32,734 bases of DNA from an uncultured Paracoccaceae bacterium (GTDB lineage Bacteria > Pseudomonadota > Alphaproteobacteria > Rhodobacterales > Rhodobacteraceae), in the NCBI GenBank assembly GCA_938038825.1, contig CALHST010000381.1, forward strand, positions 1-32,734, written 5' to 3'. The position numbers were made by a program, and so were the translations under genes. A model generated the notes under the pieces. The model saw only the letters and a program-made list of their open reading frames with translations, was not told the DNA's origin and searched no databases. Below, piece by piece: positions 8,148 through 17,598 of the stretch (positions are counted from its first letter, which is position 1; every line of letters begins with the position of its first letter).

Positions 8148-8182
8148 CCATGGGCGACATTTAAGCGGTTTTTTGCCCATGG
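8148..8182. repeat. Inverted repeat CCATGGGC / GCCCATGG downstream of eno
   Basis: Perfect 8-bp arms, CCATGGGC (8148-8155) and GCCCATGG (8175-8182), flank a 19-base loop containing TTTTTT. The repeat lies between the eno stop and the likely start of the histidine kinase. It may form the eno terminator or leader structure of the kinase mRNA, or be a protein-binding dyad. The T-run is inside the loop and not after the stem, so classical intrinsic termination is doubtful. Confidence 0.4.
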
Positions 8183-8188
8183 TCTGAT

Positions 8189-9607
8189 TTGTACGTTGTC
8201 AGCTATCAGCGACCAGCACTTAATGAACCCGTGTCACCTGTTGTAACCTCCCACGATCCCCTTCATTTGGACGCACATGAACGACGCGCGCCTAAAGATA
8301 CAGGTGCGCACGCTTGGATCGTACTGTCTGAACTCAGAGCTTCGGATCTGGCGTCACCAGTCGAAGTCATTGGCCGTTATGCGGTGGTCTCTTTGTCCGC
8401 AGCAACGCTGTTCGCGGTCACATGGAATTGGGTCTTTCTATTTTGGCTCGCCGCATATGCTTTATCGACCGGTGTTTTCTACGGGTTGCTTTTGAATATA
8501 CGGCCCGAGAACGCCCAAACGCATATGGTCCCGATGATATTGCTGGCCATGGTAACAAGCGTTGTGTTTACGTCTATGCCGCTGTGGTTATGGCTGTCCG
8601 ATGAAATCGCATCATTCAAAGCACTTGCTGTTTTTGCCATTGTTGGGCTGGCGATGTTCAACATTCATCGACATCACCGATGGTCTGCAATTGCTATTTG
8701 GGATTGTATCTGGACCATTCTTTCGGCTGCAATCATAACTGCGTTGTATTTGCCCGATTTGCCAAACATCACGCATTACTCTGTCGTTCTGGTCGGATTT
8801 GTCGCCAGCGCCACCTATTTCGTGCTGTCTTTGCACAACACAATACGCGACCGCACCCAGCTGCGCGCAAGCCAAACCCGCGCGGTGGTCGAACAAAAGG
8901 CACATACGACCCACCAGCTCACCGCTGGCATTGCACATGATTTCAACAACACGCTGACCGCCATTCAAGGTCATATCGAGTTGGCGGAAATCACAGATGA
9001 TCCACTGGAACGCCAAGACTTGTTAGCACAGGCGAAACTGTCGACAAAACGCGCCGGAAAGGTGGTTACTCAGATGCGGGCCTATGCCGGCAAATCGCGC
9101 CTGAAAATCGAAAATGTTCGCCTCGCAGAATATTTGGACGTCTTCAAAAACGAAATCGAAACAAGCACATCCTGGGCCCTTCAGCTTGACGTGACAGTGC
9201 CGCAAAACGATTTAAGCATCGACGTCGATAAATCTCTTTTACACTGTGCGCTCAAACATCTGGTCTGTAACGCCCACGAAGCGATGGCCCATTCAGACGG
9301 CAATATTGCACTGAACGTGAAGACGACCCGACTTGGTTCGCCCAAGGCACACAAAAAGGGCAATGCGACAGACGTCGAATATGTTCAGTTTGATATTCGT
9401 GACGCAGGCCCCGGTATTGAAGAGACCATAATGCATAAAGTTATGGATCCTTTTTTCACCACCAAAGCCCCGGGCCGCGCTGCAGGACTGGGCCTGTCGA
9501 TGGTCAAAGGGTTTGCAAAACAATCTGGTGGATTTCTGGAGTTACACAACTTGCCAATTGCTGGCTTGCAAGCGTCATTGATCCTGCCGCGCACACGACC
9601 ACATTAA
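8189..9607 (+). CDS. Membrane-bound sensor histidine kinase
   Basis: A 472-residue protein has an N-terminal soluble stretch (1-60), about six hydrophobic helices (about 63-215), a HisKA domain and an HATPase_c domain. The phosphoacceptor is H250 in AGIAHDFNNTLTAIQGH, an HDFNN type of H-box. The ATP site shows the N-box N361 (VCNAHEAM), G1 DAGPGIE (405-411), F-box DPFFTTK (420-426) and G2 GLGLS (433-437). There is no receiver domain and no response regulator in the window, so it is an orphan. The sensor is the membrane domain itself, with no large periplasmic loop. The start is uncertain: this frame begins at TTG, and no ATG with a ribosome binding site lies near. The next gene encodes a desaturase-like protein 73 bp downstream. 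Confidence 0.88.
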   Translation: MYVVSYQRPALNEPVSPVVTSHDPLHLDAHERRAPKDTGAHAWIVLSELRASDLASPVEVIGRYAVVSLSAATLFAVTWNWVFLFWLAAYALSTGVFYGLLLNIRPENAQTHMVPMILLAMVTSVVFTSMPLWLWLSDEIASFKALAVFAIVGLAMFNIHRHHRWSAIAIWDCIWTILSAAIITALYLPDLPNITHYSVVLVGFVASATYFVLSLHNTIRDRTQLRASQTRAVVEQKAHTTHQLTAGIAHDFNNTLTAIQGHIELAEITDDPLERQDLLAQAKLSTKRAGKVVTQMRAYAGKSRLKIENVRLAEYLDVFKNEIETSTSWALQLDVTVPQNDLSIDVDKSLLHCALKHLVCNAHEAMAHSDGNIALNVKTTRLGSPKAHKKGNATDVEYVQFDIRDAGPGIEETIMHKVMDPFFTTKAPGRAAGLGLSMVKGFAKQSGGFLELHNLPIAGLQASLILPRTRPH

Positions 9608-9680
9608 ATGGATCTATATGTGCAATACCGAGCCAACGGGCCCGAGCCGAATGTTTTCAACATCTGGTGGACTTAGGCAG

Positions 9681-10571
9681 ATGAATCACACCGAAGCCTT
9701 GGCGCTGTTATCGAAAGAAGACAAAGCACAGCTGCAATCACGATCTGATCTAATGGGTTTATACCACCTGAGTGGCTATTTGGCGGTATTGGGCATCACA
9801 AGTTCAGCGATTATTTTGCAGATACCGGGGTGGTGGTTGGCGCTATTGCCACATGGGATCTTGTTGGTTTTTCTCTTCACCCTGTCGCATGAGGCAACCC
9901 ATCAAACGCCCTTTGCCACGCGTTGGGTGAACGAGCTGGTGGGCCATATCGTTGCGCCCATTCTAACTTTGCCGTTTTTGTGGTTCCGATATTTCCATCT
10001 CGCCCATCACAAACACACAAATGATCCAGACCATGATCCTGAAATTGCGGGGCATCCGCGCCCAAACAATTGGGCCAGTTACATCGTGTATTTGTCCGGG
10101 TGGGGGTATTGGTCCGCTATGTATCGCACAATATTCATGTCGGCGATGGGACAAACATCTGCGCCCTATTTGCCAGACAGAAAGCGCAAAGCGATCATGC
10201 AAGAAGCGCGGGTCGTACTTTTGATTCAGTGCGCCGCTGTCAGTTCGTTGTTTTGGTCACCGTTGGCACTTTGGTTGTGGATTGTGCCGGTGCTGATCGG
10301 GCAACCGTTCTTACGGCTTTACCTTTTGGCGGAACATGGGCTGTGCCCCCCAGTGGCGAATATGTTGGAAAACACACGCACGACGTTCACCAATCGGCTT
10401 GTTCGGTGGCTTGCCTGGAACATGCCATATCACATCGAACACCATTCTGCCCCGAATGTTCCGTTCCACCACCTGCCGAAATTACATCAACACTTGGTGC
10501 CTTATCTGCGAAGCACGTCAGACAGTTACACGCAGTTCACGAAAGACTACGCTGCACAGTTAAAGGATTAA
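9681..10571 (+). CDS. Fatty-acid-desaturase-family membrane protein
   Basis: A membrane di-iron enzyme of the fatty acid desaturase/hydroxylase superfamily. All three histidine boxes are present: H70EATH74 (SHEATH), H106LAHH110 (HLAHHKHTND) and H251IEHH255, between hydrophobic helices at about 28-48, 50-68, 88-105 and 180-215. It probably inserts a double bond or hydroxyl into a lipid or carotenoid-like substrate; the substrate is not predictable. I chose the ATG at 9681 (MNHTEALALL) because an AGGCAG lies just upstream and the preceding 21 codons from 9618 look unlike a desaturase N-terminus. The longer form remains possible. Its end overlaps anmK by four bases, tail to tail. The kinase gene before it raises the possibility of regulation by membrane state. 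Confidence 0.88.
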   Translation: MNHTEALALLSKEDKAQLQSRSDLMGLYHLSGYLAVLGITSSAIILQIPGWWLALLPHGILLVFLFTLSHEATHQTPFATRWVNELVGHIVAPILTLPFLWFRYFHLAHHKHTNDPDHDPEIAGHPRPNNWASYIVYLSGWGYWSAMYRTIFMSAMGQTSAPYLPDRKRKAIMQEARVVLLIQCAAVSSLFWSPLALWLWIVPVLIGQPFLRLYLLAEHGLCPPVANMLENTRTTFTNRLVRWLAWNMPYHIEHHSAPNVPFHHLPKLHQHLVPYLRSTSDSYTQFTKDYAAQLKD

Positions 10572-11668
10572 GGGCGGCTTAACGTTCCCCCACCCACTGC
10601 AGCGCTGACACCCGTTGTGGACGGGCAAGACGTTGGCAATCCGCGCGCCACACGGGCGGCCAGAAAGGCAAAGGCTTGGGCTTCCAACATATCGCCATTC
10701 AAACCGACATCTTCCACCGGGACCACTGGACAATCCAACGACACAGCCAGCATTTCCATAAGCACCGGGTTTAAGCGGCCTCCGCCAGTGACCAGAACTT
10801 GGCAGGGCGGTTCGGGGCAATGTCCCATACCCGTTACCACTGCCGCGGCGCACATGCCTGTTAACGTTGCCGCGGCGTCCGCATTGTTCAATTCAGCCAC
10901 CAAAGTGATCATTTCCGCAAAATCATTTCGATCCAGCGACTTGGGCGGGATGCGCGAAAAATATGGCTCTGACAGAAACAGTTCTAACGCGCCGGTTTCT
11001 ATGGTTCCCTTGGCGGCGATCTCACCGTTCTTGTCAAATGGCAAACCCAATCGCGCCGTCAGAAGATCGTTGACTGGCGCATTGGCCGGGCCTGTGTCAA
11101 ACGCCAGTAAGGCATCGGTATCGGTCGCTTGGGCTTTGCGCGGATCCACATAGGTTACGTTGCCAACACCGCCCAGGTTCAGAAACATCAATGGCGTGTC
11201 CGCTTTGATGTGATGGGCCAGCGCAAAATGATAGAACGGCGCAAGTGGCGCGCCCTCGCCACCCATTCCAACATCAGCGCTGCGAAAGTCCCAGACAACC
11301 GGAACCCCCAACGTATTGGCCAAGGACGCCCCGTCACCCACTTGCAATGTCCCGCGGTCGCGCGGTGCATGCGCCAAGGTCTGACCGTGAAAGCCAATCA
11401 GATCCGGTTGGAACTGCGCCAAAATCTCTGCATGTGCGGACTGAACAACTTGGGTTGCGGCGTCAACGATAGGGCCTTCCCAATGGCCCAAGGCTGCGCG
11501 GATCACATCACGTTCTGAGTCCGAATATGGTCGATAAGCGGTTTCACCGAATTCGAAAATCGATTCTCCGTCCGTGCGCAACATCGCCGCATCCACACCG
11601 TCCAGAGATGTACCACTCATGGCACCCAACACCCACATGGGTTTTGCTTGATCTGCTGCCCGTGACAT
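10568..11668 (-). CDS. anmK: Anhydro-N-acetylmuramic acid kinase
   Basis: AnmK phosphorylates and hydrolyses 1,6-anhydro-MurNAc to MurNAc 6-phosphate during cell-wall recycling. The 366-residue length is typical. The phosphate-binding motif GAMSGTSLDGVDAA (about 16-29) is diagnostic, followed by GFHGQTLAHAP, NLGGVGNVTYV, DTGPANAPVNDLL and the C-terminal TGGGRLNPVLMEML. The gene reads toward the desaturase and is divergent from tyrS, with 62 bp between. The arrangement anmK-tyrS head to head is, as I recall, common in Rhodobacteraceae. No other recycling genes are in the window. Confidence 0.96.
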   Translation of the reverse strand: MSRAADQAKPMWVLGAMSGTSLDGVDAAMLRTDGESIFEFGETAYRPYSDSERDVIRAALGHWEGPIVDAATQVVQSAHAEILAQFQPDLIGFHGQTLAHAPRDRGTLQVGDGASLANTLGVPVVWDFRSADVGMGGEGAPLAPFYHFALAHHIKADTPLMFLNLGGVGNVTYVDPRKAQATDTDALLAFDTGPANAPVNDLLTARLGLPFDKNGEIAAKGTIETGALELFLSEPYFSRIPPKSLDRNDFAEMITLVAELNNADAAATLTGMCAAAVVTGMGHCPEPPCQVLVTGGGRLNPVLMEMLAVSLDCPVVPVEDVGLNGDMLEAQAFAFLAARVARGLPTSCPSTTGVSAAVGGGTLSRP

Positions 11669-11730
11669 GCTCTTTTCCTTTTGCGCGCCCTTGCCTATAG
11701 ATGCCCCGCGACTAAGCCCGGAGGCAAGAC

Positions 11731-12984
11731 ATGACCTACCACCCTAAATCCGATTTTCTGGATGTGATGATCACGCGTGGCTATTTGGCCGATTGCACGG
11801 ATTATCAAGGTCTGGATGACGCATTAATGGCTGGGGTTGTTCCTGCATATATCGGCTATGACGCCACTGCCAAGTCACTGCATGTTGGTCACTTGATGAA
11901 CATCATGGTGTTGCGCTGGTTCCAGAAAACGGGCGGCAAACCCATTACCCTGATGGGCGGCGGCACAACCAAGGTTGGCGATCCCAGCTTCCGGTCGGAT
12001 GAACGGCCGCTTTTGGATGAAATGGCGATTGATGCCAATATTGGCGGGATGAAAACCGTTTTCAAAAAGTACTTGTCCTATGGCGACAAGCCGACAGATG
12101 CGGTGATGTTGAACAACGCCGAATGGCTCGACAACCTAAACTACCTTGAGTTTTTACGTGACATTGGGCGGCATTTTTCGGTGAACCGTATGCTGGCCTT
12201 TGAAAGCGTGAAGTCGCGGTTGGACCGCGAGCAGTCCCTAAGCTTTCTTGAGTTCAACTATATGATCCTGCAAGCCTATGACTTTTTGGAATTGAACCGC
12301 CGCTATGGTTGTTTGTTGCAGATGGGCGGATCGGACCAATGGGGCAATATTGTCAACGGGATCGACCTGACGCGTCGCGTTCTGGACACCGAGATTTACG
12401 GGCTGACGACACCTCTTTTGACGACATCTGATGGTCGTAAGATGGGCAAAAGCCAAGGCGGCGCAATCTGGCTGAATGACGAGATGTTATCGTCTTATGA
12501 GTTCTGGCAGTTCTGGCGCAACACAACGGATGCCGATACGGGTAAATTCCTGAAAATCTTTACCGAACTTCCTGTTGATGAATGCGATCGCCTCGGGGCG
12601 TTGGAAGGGTCCGAAATCAACGAAGGCAAAATCATTCTTGCCAACGAGGTCACAGCCTTGCTGCATGGTGCAGACGCGGCCAAAGCGGCAGAAGCGACTG
12701 CGCGCGAAGTGTTTGAAAAAGGCGGTGTTGGCGATGATCTCCCCACTTTGGCAGTAACCGCCGAAGAATTGGGGGATGGTATGTCCATCGTGCAGTTGAT
12801 TGTGAAATCTGGTCTGGCCAAGTCAGGCAAAGAGGCCAAGCGCCTGATTTCCGAAAATGGTGCCAAGCTCGACGATGCTCCTTTGACGGATGCCGGTTTG
12901 ATGATTAACGCCGCAGCGTTGTCCAGCCCAATCAAACTGTCAGCGGGCAAGAAACGCCATGCTCTGGTGACGTTGAATGGCTAA
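11731..12984 (+). CDS. tyrS: Tyrosyl-tRNA synthetase
   Basis: A class I aminoacyl-tRNA synthetase charging tRNA-Tyr in the cytoplasm. The 417-residue protein has the HIGH-type signature HVGH (51-54), the GGSDQWGNI tyrosine-binding region (about 200-208), the KMSKS-type loop KMGKS (237-241) and a C-terminal S4 RNA-binding domain (about 345-417, with SGLAKSGKEAKRLI). A strong ribosome binding site (GGAGG) lies six to seven bases before the ATG. The stop overlaps the start of the aminotransferase gene by eight bases, which suggests coupled translation. Confidence 0.97.
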   Translation: MTYHPKSDFLDVMITRGYLADCTDYQGLDDALMAGVVPAYIGYDATAKSLHVGHLMNIMVLRWFQKTGGKPITLMGGGTTKVGDPSFRSDERPLLDEMAIDANIGGMKTVFKKYLSYGDKPTDAVMLNNAEWLDNLNYLEFLRDIGRHFSVNRMLAFESVKSRLDREQSLSFLEFNYMILQAYDFLELNRRYGCLLQMGGSDQWGNIVNGIDLTRRVLDTEIYGLTTPLLTTSDGRKMGKSQGGAIWLNDEMLSSYEFWQFWRNTTDADTGKFLKIFTELPVDECDRLGALEGSEINEGKIILANEVTALLHGADAAKAAEATAREVFEKGGVGDDLPTLAVTAEELGDGMSIVQLIVKSGLAKSGKEAKRLISENGAKLDDAPLTDAGLMINAAALSSPIKLSAGKKRHALVTLNG

Positions 12985-14152
12985 TCTTTTGTCCCGCACC
13001 GCCACGACATTCGCCCCCCCTGTGATGGAGGCACGTCGCTGGCTTGAGGGTGTCACCTTCCCGGATGACCGTCCCTTGATCAATGTCAGCCAAGCAGCCC
13101 CGGTGGATCCACCGCCGCCCGCCTTGCGCCAGGCCATGGCAGATGCTGCTGTCAACAATGATGCCGCGCATCTTTATGGGCCTGTTTTGGGGCTTCCTGA
13201 TTTGCGCGAAACGCTGGCTGCAAAAACGTCTTTGTTTTATGGCGGGACAGTTGGTACTGGTCACGTTGCGATCACATCGGGCTGCAATCAGGCCTTTGCA
13301 GCAGCGATTGCATCTTTGTGCAGCGAAGGGGACAACGTTCTGCTCCCCACGCCTTGGTATTTTAACCACAAGATGTGGTTGGATATGGCCGGAGTGACTG
13401 CGGTGCCTATCAAAACGGATGCGGGCCTGCTGCCGGATCCTGAGAAAGCCAAGGCGCTGATCACGCCCCGCACCAAGGCCATTGCCTTGGTCAGCCCCAA
13501 CAATCCCGGTGGCGTGGAATACCCCAAAGACGTGCTCACCGCATTTCGTGATCTGTGTCGCGCGGCTGGTATCAAACTGATTTTGGATGAAACCTACCGC
13601 GATTTTCACAGCCAAACTGGCGCGCCACATGATCTATTTGCAGATCCCGATTGGGACGACACGCTGATCCACCTGTATTCGTTTTCCAAAGCCTACCGTC
13701 TGACCGGACATCGTGTTGGTGCTTTGATCGCGGCGCCGGCGTGTTTGGCCGAAGTCGAAAAGTTTCTGGACACTGTTGCCATTTGCCCCGGTCAGCTCGG
13801 CCAGATTGCGGCACTTTGGGGCATGCACCATCTGGATGCATGGCTGGCCGGTGAGCGATTGGAAATTCTGAACAGACGTGCCGCCATCGAAGCAGGCTTT
13901 CCAAAGCTTGCAGCCAAGGGGTGGAAGCTGATGGGTGTGGGCGCCTATTTTGCCTATATGCAGCACCCAATTGATATGGCGTCCGATGTGCTTGCCCAAA
14001 AGATGGTGACGGATGTCGGCGTTTTGTGCCTGCCCGGAACCATGTTCCACCCATCAGATCACCCCGAAGCCGCCCACCAACTGCGTATTGCGTTCGCAAA
14101 CATTGATTCCGACGGGATAAACACGCTTTATGACCGTCTCGCGATGATCTGA
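12977..14152 (+). CDS. Class I/II pyridoxal-phosphate aminotransferase
   Basis: A 391-residue fold-type I aminotransferase of the aspartate/aromatic aminotransferase group. It shows VSPNNPGG (substrate- and PLP-contacting Asn, about residue 175), LDETYRDF (PLP-binding Asp and Tyr, about 200-207), the Schiff-base K238 in SFSKAYRLTGHRVGA, and a C-terminal arginine in LRIAFAN. It transfers amino groups between an amino acid and a 2-oxo acid; the precise substrate is unclear. Translation overlaps tyrS by eight bases, so both are made together. A tyrosine or aspartate substrate would fit but is inference. It ends 89 bp before the ppiD-like gene. Confidence 0.9.
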   Translation: MANLLSRTATTFAPPVMEARRWLEGVTFPDDRPLINVSQAAPVDPPPPALRQAMADAAVNNDAAHLYGPVLGLPDLRETLAAKTSLFYGGTVGTGHVAITSGCNQAFAAAIASLCSEGDNVLLPTPWYFNHKMWLDMAGVTAVPIKTDAGLLPDPEKAKALITPRTKAIALVSPNNPGGVEYPKDVLTAFRDLCRAAGIKLILDETYRDFHSQTGAPHDLFADPDWDDTLIHLYSFSKAYRLTGHRVGALIAAPACLAEVEKFLDTVAICPGQLGQIAALWGMHHLDAWLAGERLEILNRRAAIEAGFPKLAAKGWKLMGVGAYFAYMQHPIDMASDVLAQKMVTDVGVLCLPGTMFHPSDHPEAAHQLRIAFANIDSDGINTLYDRLAMI

Positions 14153-14241
14153 ACCGTTCGGATGCGCTTCGCGCTTGCCCCCGGCAGGCCCCTGAAATAT
14201 TGAGTTTCTAATAATTGCGCAGCGCATGAACGAGGGCAGTC

Positions 14242-16083
14242 ATGTCTAAAAAGAATACGACAACCAAAACCGCGGGTATGGTCCTTGTTGGTTTGCTGAT
14301 CCTTGGCTTGGCCGGATTTGGTGCCGGCAACATTGGCGGCAACATCCGCTCGATTGGAACGGTGGGTGACAAACCGATTTCGACGCAGTCCTATTTCAGC
14401 GCGATTCAGCGGCAATTGTCCGATATTCAGCGCCAAACTCAGCAGTCCATGACGTTCGCGCAGGCGCGCGAACTGGGGGTGGACCGTGCCGTATTGCAGC
14501 AATTGATCGCTGCCCGCGCACTTGATTACGAAGCAAGCCAATTGGGCCTGTCGGTGGGTGATGAAAACGTGCGCGATCAGGTTTTGAACATCGGTGCGTT
14601 CCAAGGTTTGGACGGCTCGTTTGATCGCGAATCTTATGAATTTGCGCTGGACCAACAAGGTCTGACAGTGAACCAGTTTGAAACCACACTGCGCGAAGAG
14701 ACCGCGCGTACACTGCTGCAAGGTGCTGTCGTGAATGGCATATCCGCACCAGACAGCTTTACGAACATTCTGATCAACTATGCAGGCGAACAGCGGAATT
14801 TCCGTTGGGCGTCTTTGGATGCTTCCGTTTTGGAAAACGCGTTAGAGTCCGCATCGGATGCAGAAGTGCGCGCTTATTACGACGATAACACAGACCAATT
14901 CACACTGCCTGTGACCAAGGCCATTACGTACGCATGGCTGACACCAGACATGCTGATTGACACGGTGGAAGTGGACGATGATGCCCTTCGCACGGCGTAT
15001 AACGAGCGCATCGATGAGTTTGTCCAACCAGAACGTCGCTTGGTCGAACGTTTGGTCTATTTAGACGAAACTGCAGCGTCGGAAGCAAAAGCCGCGCTGG
15101 ACGATTCCAGTAAAACATTCGAAGCACTCGTCGATGAGCGTGGTCTGGAATTGGCCGATATCGACTTGGGTGACGTTGGACGTCTTGAACTCGACTCGGC
15201 TGGCGAAGCCGTTTTTGGCGCTGATGTTGGCGACGTTGTTGGCCCCGTGGCATCTGATCTTGGCCCTGCCCTGTTTCGTGTGAACGGCATTTTGCCTGCG
15301 CAGTCTGTCGACTTTGAAGACGCCAAAAGCACATTGCGCGAATCCGTGGCTCTGCAACGCGCCCAACGTCTGATCGAACAAGAAGCCGAAGGGTATGACG
15401 ATCTTTTGGCTGGGGGTGCGACGCTGGAAGAGCTGGTTGGTGAAACCGAACTTCAATTGGAACAGATTAATTGGAACCAAGGGTCCGGTGGTGGGATCGC
15501 AGCTTATGAAAGCTTCCGCCGTGCTGCTGCAGCCGTTACCGTGGATGACTTCCCCGAAATCATCACGCTGCAAGACGGTGGCATCGTCGCATTGCGTTTG
15601 GACGAGGAACTGCCAGAGCGTCCCAAACCCTATGAAGACGCCAAAGACGCTGTAAGCACCGCGTTAGAGGCAAGCCGCACCCAAGACGCCCTGACAACAC
15701 GCGGTGAAGAACTTGCTGCGCAAATCGTTGCGGGCGAAACCTTTGCCGGGCTCGGACTAACCGTGACCGAAGAAGAAGGCCGCACGCGTGGCGCCTTTGT
15801 TCCGCGCACACCGAACACCTTCATCAACGATGTGTTCGACATGACACCGGGCGACGTCCAAGTGATCGCCGGCAATGGCATCGTCACTATCGTCGAATTG
15901 GATTCGGTCGCTGAACCCGCTGAAAACGAAGAAACACAACAATTACGGGACTCGTTCAAAACCCAGTTGGATCAGGCTTTGGCGCAAGATCTGTTCCAGA
16001 TCTTTTCCAATGACGTGGCTTTGCGCGCAGAAACACGCATTGACCAAAACGCTGTTGAAGCCGTTAACGTGAACTTCCCCTGA
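14242..16083 (+). CDS. PpiD-like periplasmic folding factor / peptidyl-prolyl isomerase
   Basis: A 613-residue protein is anchored by one N-terminal helix (about 11-30) with the rest in the periplasm, as in PpiD. A SurA-N/PpiD-N chaperone region spans about 36-170 and includes the FQGLDGSFDRESYEFALDQQ segment typical of the family. Parvulin-like segments follow (about 235-370 and 390-500), but the sequence is acidic and divergent and I cannot see a clean rotamase active site. It probably assists exported proteins as they leave the Sec channel. GAGGG precedes the ATG. trpE begins three bases after its stop, so it may be co-transcribed with trpE, a link with no obvious metabolic meaning. Confidence 0.88.
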   Translation: MSKKNTTTKTAGMVLVGLLILGLAGFGAGNIGGNIRSIGTVGDKPISTQSYFSAIQRQLSDIQRQTQQSMTFAQARELGVDRAVLQQLIAARALDYEASQLGLSVGDENVRDQVLNIGAFQGLDGSFDRESYEFALDQQGLTVNQFETTLREETARTLLQGAVVNGISAPDSFTNILINYAGEQRNFRWASLDASVLENALESASDAEVRAYYDDNTDQFTLPVTKAITYAWLTPDMLIDTVEVDDDALRTAYNERIDEFVQPERRLVERLVYLDETAASEAKAALDDSSKTFEALVDERGLELADIDLGDVGRLELDSAGEAVFGADVGDVVGPVASDLGPALFRVNGILPAQSVDFEDAKSTLRESVALQRAQRLIEQEAEGYDDLLAGGATLEELVGETELQLEQINWNQGSGGGIAAYESFRRAAAAVTVDDFPEIITLQDGGIVALRLDEELPERPKPYEDAKDAVSTALEASRTQDALTTRGEELAAQIVAGETFAGLGLTVTEEEGRTRGAFVPRTPNTFINDVFDMTPGDVQVIAGNGIVTIVELDSVAEPAENEETQQLRDSFKTQLDQALAQDLFQIFSNDVALRAETRIDQNAVEAVNVNFP

Positions 16084-16086
16084 ACC

Positions 16087-17598
16087 ATGGCTTTGATTCC
16101 CGAATACGACATCTTTGCCCAAGGGTATGACTCCGGCGAAAACCAGATCGTTTACACGCGGTTGGCAGCGGATCTGGACACGCCGGTATCCTTGATGCTG
16201 AAACTCGCTGGCAACGCCAAAAATGCGTTCATGCTGGAATCGGTCACCGGTGGCGAAGTCCGAGGGCGCTATTCCATCATCGGGATGAAGCCAGACCTGA
16301 TCTGGCGTTGCAATGGCGCGGCGTCTGCCGTGAATCGGCAAGCCCGCTATGACGATACAAGCTTCGAAGACGTTGCAGGCAATCCATTGGATACCTTGCG
16401 GGCTTTGATCGCTGAAAGCAAAATTGATTTGCCTGACGATCTCCCGCAGGCCTGTGCCGGTTTGTTTGGGTATTTGGGGTATGACACTGTCCGTTTGGTC
16501 GAACACTTACCCAACATCAATCCTGACGTCCTGGGTGTTCCGGACGCCATCATGCTGCGCCCCTCTGTGATTGCCGTGCTGGACGGCGTCAAAGGCGAAG
16601 TGACTGTGGTCTCCCCCGCATTTGTGTCATCGGGCGGCACTGCAAAAGCCGCCTATGCGCAAGCGGCCGAGCGTGTCATGGACGCGGTGCGCGATCTGGA
16701 ACGTGGCCTACCCGGCGAAGAATTGGGTCTGGGTGACGCAGCCACAACACGTGACCCTGTCAGCAATTTCACGCATGAGGGCTATAAAGCCGCTGTAGAA
16801 AAGGCCAAAGACTATATCCGTGCTGGCGACATCTTTCAGGTGGTCCCGGCACAACGCTGGACACAAGATTTCCCGCAATCTCCCTTTGCGCTTTATCGGT
16901 CACTGCGGCGCACCAACCCATCCCCCTTTATGTTCTTTTTCAACTTCGGGGATTTCCAAGTCGTTGGTGCCTCGCCAGAAATTCTGGTGCGCGTCTTTGG
17001 ATCCGAAGTTACCATTCGCCCCATTGCCGGCACCCGCCGCCGTGGCGCCACCCCCGAAGAAGATCGCGCCTTGGAAGCTGACTTACTGGCGGACAAGAAA
17101 GAGCTGGCAGAACATCTGATGTTGCTGGATCTGGGTCGCAACGATGTGGGTCGAGTCGCAAAAATCGGCACAGTACGCCCCACCGAAGAATTCATTGTGG
17201 AACGCTATTCCCATGTGATGCATATCGTGTCCAACGTGGTTGGCGAATTGCATGACGACAAAGATGCACTGGACGCGTTTTTTGCTGGCATGCCGGCAGG
17301 AACAGTTTCAGGCGCACCCAAAGTGCGCGCGATGGAAATCATCGACGAATTGGAACCCGAAAAACGTGGCATTTACGGCGGCGGCGTCGGGTATTTCAGC
17401 GCAGGCGGGGACATGGATATGTGTATCGCGCTGCGTACGGCTGTCGTGAAAGATCAAAAACTCTATATCCAAGCAGGCGGCGGCGTTGTCTATGACAGCG
17501 ACCCGGAAGCGGAATTCATGGAAACCGTGCACAAAGCAGGCGCGATCCGAAAAGCCGCCGCAGACGCCGCGCGGTTCGACAGGTCCGGCAACCGCTGA
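16087..17598 (+). CDS. trpE: Anthranilate synthase component I
   Basis: With the TrpG amidotransferase, TrpE turns chorismate and ammonia into anthranilate, the first tryptophan-specific step. The 503-residue length is normal. The N-terminal domain holds the feedback-binding region (MLESVTGGEVRGRYSIIG, about 48-65). The catalytic domain shows VVPAQRW (about 254-260), PIAGTRRRG, LLDLGRNDVGRV, AGTVSGAPKVRAMEIIDELE and YGGGVGYFSAGG. It lies three bases after the ppiD-like gene and shares one base with the following deacylase gene. Its partner trpG is about 2.8 kb downstream in a separate cluster. No Trp-rich leader peptide is visible upstream. Confidence 0.97.
   Translation: MALIPEYDIFAQGYDSGENQIVYTRLAADLDTPVSLMLKLAGNAKNAFMLESVTGGEVRGRYSIIGMKPDLIWRCNGAASAVNRQARYDDTSFEDVAGNPLDTLRALIAESKIDLPDDLPQACAGLFGYLGYDTVRLVEHLPNINPDVLGVPDAIMLRPSVIAVLDGVKGEVTVVSPAFVSSGGTAKAAYAQAAERVMDAVRDLERGLPGEELGLGDAATTRDPVSNFTHEGYKAAVEKAKDYIRAGDIFQVVPAQRWTQDFPQSPFALYRSLRRTNPSPFMFFFNFGDFQVVGASPEILVRVFGSEVTIRPIAGTRRRGATPEEDRALEADLLADKKELAEHLMLLDLGRNDVGRVAKIGTVRPTEEFIVERYSHVMHIVSNVVGELHDDKDALDAFFAGMPAGTVSGAPKVRAMEIIDELEPEKRGIYGGGVGYFSAGGDMDMCIALRTAVVKDQKLYIQAGGGVVYDSDPEAEFMETVHKAGAIRKAAADAARFDRSGNR

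Noticed and set aside
9618..9680. Upstream ATG of the desaturase-like frame
   Set aside because: There is no ribosome binding site before it and the 21 residues look unlike the family N-terminus; kept only as an alternative.
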